Source: Tomocerus qinae (Eukaryota > Arthropoda > Collembola > Entomobryomorpha > Tomoceridae). Taken from it: a stretch of DNA of 64,000 nucleotides. The notes under the pieces were generated by a model. It was not told the origin of the DNA. It made no database searches and worked only from the letters and a program-made list of their open reading frames with translations. The DNA lies in NCBI GenBank assembly GCA_020055645.1, contig CM034546.1, positions 89,962,001 to 90,026,000 of the forward strand, in the 5' to 3' direction. Positions 51,126 through 61,438 of this stretch are shown piece after piece. Each line of letters starts with the position of its first letter. Position 1 is the first letter of the stretch. Made by a program: the position numbers and the translations under genes.

Positions 51126-52008
51126 TTTCAGGCTTTTCCCAATGCAGTTCGATCCAATTCCAATGATTTATTAAACTCTCGGTCAATCTTTTGCCGTTTT
51201 GACTTCAGTTATTATGGTATGGTACATGATTTTAATTACTTATTACAGTTCATAAATGTTTTTAGAATTCTCGTATTTTCACTATACCTAGCAATCATAC
51301 AGCAAAAGTAAATCTGTACACATCATTATTTAACTTGTCAATTAAAGTATTTCACAATACTTATCCGTCCGAATGTCTCTGCTCATTTAGATTTTTTTCT
51401 TTTCTGTAGATAGTTTTCTGATTCTTTATGCTATTAGATGAAATTATCTCCAACGGCTGACTGTATAGTATAGTATTTAATTATTAAACATTGCCTTTTA
51501 TGTTTTTTAATATTTTATATAAAAATTAAAACTATTATTCTGCAATTTTGATTTTCTAAAGAGGACAGGACACCTGTATAGAATACGGAAAGTCTCAGAA
51601 AGTCTTGATTAGACACTCAGAGGATAGAGCCAGGATAGAGCAATAATCATGGAAATATAATCAAAAATGTAACGTAGACAGTCCCAATAGCATCTCCTAG
51701 GAAATTATCTTGCATAATGGTACTATGAAGTTCCAACTTCCACTAGCAACAAAAGTTGATTTACGGTAGTAGCCACAGAATAGGCCCCATCTACTTACTT
51801 GTACTGACGAATCAGCCTAGAGATGACTTTTTCATGAGACTCACAGTTTTGCGAAGTACTAAAAATTATTCAATTGAATTCTATAGGTCAAACAAGGCTA
51901 TTTCAGAGCCACTCTTGATCCAAGAACCTTCTCTTATACGCGGCCCTTTTATTATGAATTAATTTCATGATAGTGGCAGTACAGGAATCTTGACTAACTA
52001 AGGTGAAA
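51126..52008. promoter_or_regulatory. Divergent region between SLC22 genes B and C
   Basis: B (minus) and C (plus) start 883 bases apart, head to head, so both promoters are here. The pair arose by an inverted duplication. No specific promoter motif is recognised. Confidence 0.45.
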
Positions 52009-55000
52009 ATGTTGGACTTCGATACCATGTTGCTCCATGTGGGGGAGTTCGGTCTTTACCAGAAGTTTCTTTTTGCATTCCAAGCCCCCGTTTGTATTTT
52101 TCTTGCCTTTGTAGGCTTCGGTCAAATCTTTTTGCAGATTTACCCTACGGAATTTTGGTGTGATGATTTCAAACCAGCTCAGTTTAGTAATCTCACAGCA
52201 TTATGCGAATCGGAAACGAATGCCACTTGTAAACATATCAGATGGCGATATGAAGGACCTGGCGAAACAAGATATTATGATACTATTATAACGGAGGTAT
52301 CATAATATTTAAATGTACAGTATATATACTAAGTTCTTTGTCATTTATTGTTGGAACGCCTCATCCACTCTTTTGCCATTCCAGGGAAATTGGGGTTGCA
52401 ATGCGGAATTTTACATCACAATTTCACAGTCGGTTTTTTTCGTTGGAGCAATCGTAGGTGGATTTCTAATAGGGTGGATCGCTGATACGTATGAACTATG
52501 TTTATGATTAGAATGACATTATAGTTTCGATAGCTTTATAGGTAATAATTTGTGTGTATACATACATACTTCATAGACACTAATTTGTGTAGATTTGGTC
52601 GCGTTCATGGATTAGTTATTGCCAATTTAGTCGCAGCTACTGGTGGTGTTATGAGTATAGTTTGGACAGACTTTTACGTGTTCAGTTTCTTTCGATTCAT
52701 CGCCGGAATGGGTTACGATAGTTGTTTTGTCATGATGTACATTATAGGTAAGGCATAGAATATACAATACGTTACAAGCGTAAAATAAAAAATATAGTTA
52801 TAAAATAAAATATTCAGTTGATACAATAATTTTGATTTTCTTAGTCCTGGAGTTTTGCGGGCCATCTTACAGGACCGCGGTTGCAAATTTAAGGTTAATT
52901 GACTTAATTTTCAAACCTTAAACTTTCCTTAATTGTCTAGTTAATAATATTTATTCTGGTGGTTTATTAATATCGTTGTAATTCGTGCAGCATTGCCATT
53001 TTCTACACAGCTGGGACATTAATACTACCAGCCCTTGCAGTGTCCATTTCAAATTGGAGATATTTAGGAATAGCAATTACTGCCCCAATGTTTTTAATAA
53101 TGACGGCTTATTTTGTGATTCCAGAGAGCTCTAGGTTTGTGAATGATTGATGAATGAATGGATATTTATAATTTATTCCAGCCCGATTACCGTAATACAA
53201 ATTGATACAGATATGTTAGCTAATAACATGTCTTTAGGCTTCATTTCAACCAAAGAATTACTATACTATTATTGAATGCAACGATTTATTTGCAGGTGGC
53301 TCCTTTCGAAAGGGAAAGTCAAGAGAGCAACTAATATACTAAGACGTTTCGCTAAAGTCAACAAGAGAAAAGTTGATGAGAAACTTTTTGTGGAATTTGA
53401 GGTGATATAGTTTACAATCCAAGCAGAGGAATTTCTATAAGCAGAACAAATTCAAATTTTTGTCTTTTGCATTTCCACATTAGGAAACGGCCAAGAAAGA
53501 GTTTGATGAAATCTGTAAAGCAGGCCCGGACCCATCTTTAATAGAAGCTTTTAAAACACCAAGACTTCGCAGGACATTTATAATTTTAGTTTTGATATGG
53601 TAGGAAAACATTATCATCCTTAGTTCAAAAAATTATACATGATTATACTTAAAGCTGAGTAAATAATGAAATTACATTTTTTAAATCAGGTCATGCATAT
53701 CTGTGGTTTATGATGGTTAAAAAAAGAGACCGGAATGAGAGATACATCACGACAGATTTAAGGCGAAGCATGATCCTGGCATCTCATTGAATAATCTTCA
53801 CCCATGCGGGGGATGCTCCACCTTAAATCTATCGTGATGTGTCTTTCATTCCGCTTCTGATTAATGTATCTGTCATTCCTCTCTTTGGTCACAATCGTAA
53901 TATTCTCAACCTTGCGAACGAGGAGTGGAATTTGTTTTGGATGTTTGGAGTGGCAGCATCGACGGAGCTTCCTGCAGATATCTTGATGATACTCACTGTT
54001 GATAGATTTGGAAGACGGTGGATGTCCTGTCTTACAATGTCGCTTTCGGGCTTTTGTGCCTTTATGGCTGCCGCAGTTCATGATACAGCCCAATCTGTCG
54101 AATTTGTAATGGCCATGTTAAGTAGATTCTGGATCAATGTAGCTTTCAACATTGGCCTCCAATATGCATCCGAATTATTGCCTACTGTAATCAGGGGTCA
54201 AGGTGTAAATGTAATTCACATGATAGGATATGTAGCAGCCCTTATTTCACCGGTTATTGCCCAGATTGTAAGTTCATCTTTGTCCTTTCTTTTATTTTCT
54301 TCGATTTTTTCCTGATATTTAAAAAATTGAATAGGGGCATCACCATCCAGTTTTAAGTCTCACACTTCTTGGAGGGTTGTCTTTATTCGGAGGAATATTG
54401 TCTCTCTTTCTTTCAGAGACTTTGGGCGAAGTCCTGCCCAACAATTTAGAAGAAGCTGAATCCTTTGGAAAACACCAAAGATTTTGGAACTGTCCTATAT
54501 ATGAAATATGGACCAAGTAATTTACACCCTGTTATTATTATTATTATTATTAGTCTTGTAAAGCTTTAAACTTGCTGATCTTTATTTTGATGGTATTTAA
54601 TATGAAATTTAACTAGACGAAAACAGGGGAAGGTAGGGCCTGCAGTATTCGAGCCTGAGGTTGTTGTGGTTGTGGTGGAAGATCAGGAAAATGAAGAAAT
54701 GGAGGAAGAGATAAAAAAAGAAAAGGAAGATTTAAAGCAAGAAATAAGGCAAATAATGAAAGAAATTCTGCAAGAAATACTAAAAGAAATAAAGCAAGAA
54801 AATGCAGAAAAAAGACCAGGCATAAAACAAGAAAGGGAATTAAAAATAATAGACAGTAAACATGAGAAGGAATTAAAAATAATAGACAGTAAACATGAGA
54901 AGGAATTAAAAATAATAGACAGTAAACATGAAAAGGAAGAAAAAAAGCCTGAGAAAGGACAAGAAATATTGGAAGAAACAAAACCAGAAAATGGAGAAAA

Positions 55001-55121
55001 TGAGGAAGAAAGGAAAGAGCATACAAGATGGGCTAACTCTTTACATCCGCCAGTTAGAGGTGAAGAATACAAAAGAAAACCCTCCCGGCGATTTTTAGAA
55101 AAGTGGCAGAGGAAAGAATAA
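52009..55121 (+). CDS. SLC22 organic cation transporter, gene C
   Basis: Exons: 52009-52296, 52385-52488, 52593-52747, 52845-52893, 52991-53134, 53296-53401, 53484-53599, 53690-54267 with an insert, 54335-54516 and 54617-55121. The ATG at 52009 gives MLDFDTMLLHVGEFGLYQK. Motifs include GNWGCNAEFYITISQSVFF, FGRVHGLVIANLVAATGG, WLLSKGKVKRATNILRRF and DRFGRRWMSC. The first loop is short. The tail is highly charged, with Lys/Glu-rich coiled-coil-like sequence and three ELKIIDSKHEK repeats. The exon 53690-54267 carries a 172-bp palindromic insert; removing it leaves 406 nt and a 684-residue frame that is otherwise perfect. With the insert, translation stops after VVYDG, and no AG acceptor exists anywhere between 53769 and the resumed frame. 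Confidence 0.85.
53714..53889 (+). mobile_element. 172-bp palindromic insert in a coding exon of gene C
   Basis: Two copies of TGGT (53714-53717 and 53886-53889) flank the insert at the same codon as in gene B. The 5' arm reads GGAATGAGAGATACATCACG then ACAGATTTAAGG and GAAGCATGATCC. The 3' arm, reversed and complemented, reads GGAATGAAAGACACATCACG then ATAGATTTAAGG and GGAGCATCC. This is an arm of about 45 bp with few mismatches. GGAATGA-AGATACAT words and TGAATAATCTT are shared with the gene B insert, so the two are related. The 5' end offers GT (G|GTTAAA), but the 3' end reads CTCTTTG, not AG. Confidence 0.8.
54837..54935 (+). repeat. Three 33-bp units in gene C tail
   Basis: Three near-identical 33-nt tandem units beginning GAATTAAAAATAATAGACAG and ending CATGAGAAG or CATGAAAAG. 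Each encodes Glu-Leu-Lys-Ile-Ile-Asp-Ser-Lys-His-Glu-Lys. Copies differ by at most one base, so the expansion is recent. Confidence 0.9.
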
Positions 55122-56666
55122 ACTTCAAACGAAGAGACTAGTTGAGATGTTCATATTTCTTGTTTCAGAGACAACATCTCAAAGTACACATACATTTGTA
55201 TTGTGCAGCATAGTATATGATGTACTGATATTGTTGAGGTTGTGCTATAAATATTCCTCGGGATGGACTCTTATAATACGGTCATAAATTCAAATCGATT
55301 TTTTACACAATCATAGACTAAGCTGGTTTTGTTTCCAGAAGTACTTTATCATATCATCCATCACTTCAATAATCACAAATTATTGGTTTCATGTCACTGT
55401 TTCTCATTCTCTTCGCTGAATGACATGTTGTGCTGTTTTTGTATTTTTGTATATTGTATAAATATATATATATGTTTCGCATTTTTCTCTAATAAATGAA
55501 AGAAATTCGTAAAAAGACCTGAATTTGCACATCTCTAACAACGAATTAAAAGTTGGTTTTGAGAGTGTAATTTTTTACGGTCAAAATACCCGAGCAAAAA
55601 GCATCGAAGTTACTAACTTAAAACATCTAAATCGCATACTGCCCTTTAGTTTGCAGTTTGCGCTAGTCAATAATATCGGGAATTTTTTGTGGTCACCATT
55701 CGTTCATCAACCTTAAACTTTTACATCCGTAATATTAGCTGCATTTTAATAGGGAAAATCTAAATTTATTAAACTGGACATCACAAACTAGATTTTACGT
55801 ACTACTATTTGTAATACTAAAATGAAGGTTCCGTGAGTGGTTTCCCCTACAGGCGAATCCGGGGACCGCCTGGGGCCCCGTACCTTGGTAGGCCGTAGGC
55901 TCGGTGTATAGTGATACATTTCCGATCAAGGATTTGTAGATTAACATACCTAAAACTAAGGAGGGGTTAAACGGATTTGTAATAGATAAAACTTCCCATA
56001 AAACTATGCTATTGCTGAAGTATAATTTCAGAAGGTAATCAGCCAAAAATTTGATTTTTAGTTTGGCTAAGGTAAAATGATTGAATTTAAGCAGTATTTA
56101 TAAAATAATTAAAGTTTTATTTCCGCCTAGAAAGTGGAAAGAGACTGCGAGTCGGTTTATATGCTAACCTCCCCGCCTAGGGCCCCGTGAGTATCTAAGC
56201 TGCCACTGAGTGAAAGCCATTAATATCTGGGAATTTACATACCAGATTGTAAAATATTATTCTGAAATGGAATTAAATGAAGGAACTTTATAATTTTTCT
56301 ATATACGATGATTTCAATGGCTTGTCTGCAGTTAGATAGTAACTGTTTACATGAAACATTGGTGGATATATCGTAAACCGCAGTATAACATTATCAATAG
56401 TACAGTCAGCTTTGATTAAACTGTTTAAAGGTATATCAATTTTGTGAGGTTAATTTGTAGAAATTCCCTTTCACACTCATTTTGGAGTACGCAACCACTG
56501 CAGGAAATGAATAACCTAGGAAAATGTGCGGAAAATGAGACAAACAGGAAAGTGTAAACGACAATGATTATTCTTAACCTTAACTGAACTCAAAACTATT
56601 AGTCAAAGGAGTGCCAGGAAGGAGTCATATTAACTTAGCAGGCCCCTTTTTGGGAAAAGACCGAAA
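55122..56666. other. Intergenic, with GC-rich repeat fragments
   Basis: About 1.5 kb between C and D. Most is AT-rich with nothing recognisable. Two GC-rich words, CGCCTGGGGCCCCGT (55867-55881) and CGCCTAGGGCCCCGT (56174-56188), lie about 300 bases apart in the same orientation. They look like parts of a dispersed repeat. The promoter of gene D must be near 56600. Confidence 0.4.
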
Positions 56667-59600
56667 ATGTTGGATTTCGACACGATGCTGTCCCATGTGG
56701 GGGAATTCGGTCTTTACCAGAAAATGCTGTTTTTATTCCAAGCCCCATTTTGCATATTCGTTACATTTATCACCTTTGGCCAAATTTTCATGCAGATTTA
56801 TCCGAACCAATTTTGGTGTGAAGACCAATTCGAGTGCAATATTGGAAATTTTACTCCCGGACAAAGGTACTTTAAGACATTTAATGAGATTCATTTTATA
56901 GTGTTAATTATTATTTACCCTTTGCATTTCAGCCAGAATTTATCACTCCCGTTTATGGCAAGTGACACTCTTTGCGATCTCAACAACTTCACATCTGACT
57001 ACTTACTAAGCATTTCAGCTAATGAGAAAATTGCAAGAAGGTGGCAACTTTTTAATTGATTATCAATTCTTTGTCAGTTGTGTTTTTTTCACTTGTCCAC
57101 TTTCTTACAGACGAAACGACGTCTGTGGCTCTCCTAATGGTAACCGAACCTGCATTTTCAATGGCACACAGTGGTACTCAGAACCTCCGATGTCATTTTA
57201 TCAGCATGATAGCAACCGTAGAAGCCGCAGATCTCCGGGGTACGGTGGCACATACGGAGGTGCATACGGTGGTAAGTTTTCTCCAAATAATTCCCAAAAC
57301 TATTTTAAATTCTAGACTATATAATATGGTACCCGAAGCAATTGACAGTATAGTAGTTGGCCCAAAACCAACTAATGAGTACAAAACTAATAAAATAAAA
57401 AACTTGCTCAAATAGGTGGTACTCTTCCAACAGCCTCCAGCAACGATAACAGATATGCCACTCCTACTACTACTACTAGCTACAATAGCAACCCACAAAA
57501 CGGCAATGTCAGGCCCATTAACAACCCGAATTATAATGGGAACAATAAGTTAGATCCCGATGGAAATGGTGGAAATAATAATTATGGGAATAATGGAAAT
57601 GATAATTATTATGGGAATAGTGGAAATGATAATTATTATGGGAATAGTGGAAATGATAATTATTATGGGAATAATGGAAATAATAATAATTATGGGAATA
57701 ATGGGAATAATAATTATGGGAATAATTATGAAAACAACGGAAATGACCGCTATAATAACAATGGAAATCAAATTGGCAAACCTAATGGTAGCCAAAATTC
57801 CAATCGAAACAATAACCAGAATGGAAACCGTGATAATTCAAATAATAATGGATATAATCCAGACAATCGGGATCGATATGAAACCAATCATCAAGGAAAT
57901 CAAAATAACAACGCTGATTCTGGGAACACATTTGCGGATAGACAAAAATTGCAGAAATGCAGAAATGAAGGAAAGTATACCACAATAAAATTAGAGCCGA
58001 CAACGAGGTTTGTTTTCAATATATCTCGACGCGAGGAACTTAACCTTCAAAAAACAAACATAACTTTGGACAACTGTAAGAAAGTGGATTGGCGAACTAG
58101 AGGACCTGGAAATGCTAGATTCTACGAAAGCATTGTGACAGAGGTATTAAATGGGTTATTATTATTACATCAATCGTTTTCTAAGGATTATTTATTTTCT
58201 TCTGTCCTGTCATTCCAGGGAAATTGGTGGTGCAATGCTGAAGTTTATATCACGATTTCACAGTCCGTTTTTTTCGTTGGAGCCATAGTAGGTGGATTTC
58301 TTATAGGGTGGATCGCTGATACGTATGAACATTTTGAAGGACTTAATTTCGATGATACATGCATGACGGTACAATTCTAATGATTCATTTATTTTGTGTA
58401 GATTTGGCCGAGTACCTGCTCTAGTTATTGCTAATTTAATTGGAGCAGTTGGCGGTATCTTGAGTACATTTACAACAGACTTTTACTTGTTCAGTTTCTT
58501 TCGATTTATCACCGGAATGGCTTTTGACAATTGCTTCGTCATGATGTACATTTTAGGTAAGTATGATGTGAATTGAGTGAGAGTAAATAAAAAGTAATTT
58601 ATTTTATTCCATAATTAATTTTCACTTTTTTCAGTCTTGGAATTCTGTGGACCAACTTACCGGACAATTGTTGCAAATCTAAGGTAATTTATTTTAACCA
58701 ATGGAATTCCCTAATTTTTAGTATTCAAGCAGTGTTATCTATCATATCTGTTTGTTTAATTCAGTATTGCCATTTTCTACACCATTGGAACAGTTATAAT
58801 CCCATTCCTCGCATTATACATATCAGAATGGAGAGTGTTCGGAAGAATTATTGCTGCTCCTATGTTTCTAGCGTTAATTGCCTATTTCGTGGTTCCAGAG
58901 AGTTCTAGGTATAATAATATCTCACTATCTCATATTCTGTCTGTTTACAATGATAGCTATTACACGAATTTGACTGAAAGATTGAAATAGTGCTTCTAAT
59001 CGTAAATGTAAATCGGTTGATGAAGGAATATAATGATTACTGATAACATTGATTTTCTACAGATGGCTCCTTTCGAAAGGGAAAGCTAAGCAAGCAACTG
59101 ACATTCTAAGACGTTTTGCTAAAGTGAACAGGAGAAAAGTTGACGAACAAATCTTTGTGGAATTCGAGGTAATCCTACAAAAGCAAGATTTCTCTCTAAA
59201 AAAGTTGAGATTCATGCACATTTGAATTTTAGCAAGGTGCCCAAAAACTGTACGATGAAATCTCTCAAGAAGGACCAGATCCATCTTTAACAGAAGCTTT
59301 TAAAACACCCAGACTTCGCAGGACATTTATACTTTTAGTATTGATATGGTAAGGAATAATGTTAATCGGATTTCTACGAAAATAATAATAAATCTATACT
59401 TATTTATTAAATGGAATGTTTTTCATTTTTACCAGGTCGAGCATTGCTTTGGTGCGTATTCGGTCTTGTCAACGAAAGCATTTCAACTAAGACATTTTCA
59501 ACGGAAACTGTACAACGAAAGTACTTTACCACAAATGACGTTATCAAAGAAATAGTATCTATTAACGAGGGTACCTTATTAGCGAAAGCTGTTTCCACGA

Positions 59601-61438
59601 AAAATAATAATTGGGATACCCCAAAAAGGATCGCAACCACAAAAAATTTCCGGGAGGAGCCAGATGTAGGAGGAGATGCAGGACACACCATTTTTGAGTG
59701 AAGCGCTAAAAAATTTTGGGTGTTCAATCAAAATTTTTCTTATTTTTGATTTTGGGAGAAGCCCCTTGCCCACTCTTTTATTTTCAAAAAACTTTTAAAA
59801 ACTTTTATTTTCGTTGAAAGGGAATGGTAAATGCCTTTGATGGTAAAGTATATTCATGGAACCGTAAAATAGTAGAGGGTATTGCCGCTTAAATACCCTG
59901 TTGTATCTGAAAAACAAGAAATAGTTCGACAAAACGGTTGCCACTAATCGAAAGGCAATTCTGAGTTACATTAATAAAGGAACTTTGATTGATATCATTT
60001 GAAAGTAAGGATAAAAAAATTGACAAAAATAAAAATTTCTTGTAGTTTACTGTATTTTGATATTTGAAAACAGTTATAAAAAAGATCCCCTCCGATTTTT
60101 ATTCAAATAAGTGGGAAAATCTCGATCTTAAGGAAAGGATTTGGAAATCCCATTATAAAATAAACTTTTTTGTGGGCCGGAAAAATCGGGAATTTTTGAC
60201 ATCAGTCAAATGTTCAACTTTTAATTTTTGGCGATAATTTTGAACCCCCTAATGTCAATTTCTTCACTAACTTAACTTTAGACGGTCTTCCGAATGGGGC
60301 CATATTATTGCTGCACTACTTCCGGTTTATAAGATACATCAGGGTAATTTAGCTGAAAGCCGATACACCCTTTACTTTCGTTAAAATGTTGACGCTGTAA
60401 TGTTCTTCGTTGAAAAGCTTTCGTTGAAAATGACACGACGGTTTGTGGCATAAAAAGGTTTATGACGGACACAATCGTAATATTCTAAACCTTGCGAACG
60501 AACAATGGAACTTTTTTTGGATGTTCGCATTTGGCTCATTGACCGAATTTCCCGCAGATATCCTGTTAATTCTAACTTTGGATAGATTTGGAAGAAGGTG
60601 GCTGGCCTTTGCGTCGCTGTCACTTTCAGGAATTTGCAGTTTTATCGCTGCGACAGTTCCTACCGAAGCTTGGACAGCTACTTTCGTAATGGCCATGGCT
60701 AGTCGGTTCTGGGTTAATGTAAAAAGCCGTTTTCTTGTAAATAATACATTTTGCAAACTTTCTACTTAGCTGAAATTTAGGAGTTTCTTGATGATTAATT
60801 TAGGTTTCGTTCAACATTGGTCTTCAATACGCTTCCGAATTGTTGCCGACCGTGATCAGAGCCCAAGGAGTGAACATCATTCACATAATGGGATACGTAG
60901 CTTCCCTTGTTTCCCCGTTAATTGCCCAGATTGTGAGTTTTTAATTTTATTTTGTTTGACTATTGTTGTTAACAATTGTAAACTCTGACAGGGACGTAAT
61001 AATCCAGTGTTGAGTCTCCTACTTCTTGGATCGGTAGCTTTAGCGGGTGGAATTTTATCACTTTTCCTCTCTGAGACTTTGGGGGAGGAGCTGCCAAACA
61101 ATTTAGAAGAAGCCGAAGCTTTTGGAAAAAACCAAAGTTTCTGGAACTGTCCCATCTGTGCCAAGTACTTTAGACTATTTTAAAGTTATTATATTTAGTA
61201 TCATGAAATGTCATTCTTACTCGGGTTTATGTTGTCTAGACCGAAGCCAGCGGAAGAAGAAAAAATTGTGGAAGTGCCCGAAGCTGTCAAACTTCGAAAC
61301 TCCCTGCGGGCATCTTCCAGAGGAGAAACATACAGATCAAGTATTATTTCGAATCCAAGTCGTCAGAGTCGCTTTGGAGTTGCATTAGATCCTTTTCCCA
61401 GTGAGAAGTCGAGGCTTAAACGAGGCTACACTCGCTAA
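56667..61438 (+). CDS. SLC22 organic cation transporter, gene D
   Basis: Exons: 56667-56866, 56933-57040, 57111-57271, 57416-58143, 58219-58322, 58402-58556, 58635-58683, 58765-58908, 59063-59168, 59233-59348, 59436-59451, 60458-60718, 60804-60932, 60992-61164 and 61240-61438 (882 residues). The start MLDFDTMLSHVGEFGLYQK and motifs GNWWCNAEVYITISQSVFF, GRVPALVIANLIGAVGG, WLLSKGKAKQATDILRRF and DRFGRRWLAF place it in SLC22. Its first extracellular loop is enlarged by a long Asn/Gly/Tyr-rich tract. Two introns are not in the other copies: one at L|V (59452-60457, containing a TIR element) and one at VN|VSF (60719-60803). The three exons that replace the single 406-nt exon of B and C add up to 16+261+129 = 406 nt. 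The gene looks intact. Confidence 0.88.
57558..57740 (+). repeat. Asn/Gly-rich tandem repeat in gene D
   Basis: Repeats of GGAAATGATAATTATTATGG-like units encode GNDNYYGNS and shorter GNNNYGNN variants in the extracellular loop of gene D. Two units near 57600-57670 are identical over about 30 nt, showing recent slippage. Antisense translation gives an Ile-rich frame that is not a gene. Confidence 0.85.
59469..60427. mobile_element. About 1-kb TIR element forming a novel intron of gene D
   Basis: The left arm (59469-59522) starts TCAACGAAAGCATTTCAACT and ends ACAACGAAAGT. The right arm (60374-60427), read on the other strand, starts TCAACGAAAGCTTTTCAACG and ends TAACGAAAGT. Both are 54 nt with about 70 percent match. 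The element lies inside an intron (59452-60457) that splits an exon intact in A, B and C apart from their own inserts. The splice sites are G|GTGCGT and AAAAG|GT, the latter without a pyrimidine tract. No transposase frame is present. No clear target duplication is visible, so the exact insertion edges are uncertain. Confidence 0.65.

Noticed and set aside
53690-53889. Ordinary GT-AG intron in gene C at the helix-7 exon
   Set aside because: A GT is available, but no AG exists in the last 120 bases of the insert, and the frame before the junction is closed by TAA.
54613-55072. Leu/Phe- and Ser/Phe-rich antisense frames opposite the gene C tail
   Set aside because: They are the reverse translation of the Lys/Glu-rich 33-bp repeats; the sense frame continues the transporter.
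57550-57795. Ile-rich antisense frame
   Set aside because: It is the complement of the Asn/Gly repeat of gene D and has no independent support.
59411-59701. Open frame running from the gene D exon into the TIR element
   Set aside because: It reads through the donor site; splicing to 60458 restores the conserved transporter sequence, while this frame has no family likeness.
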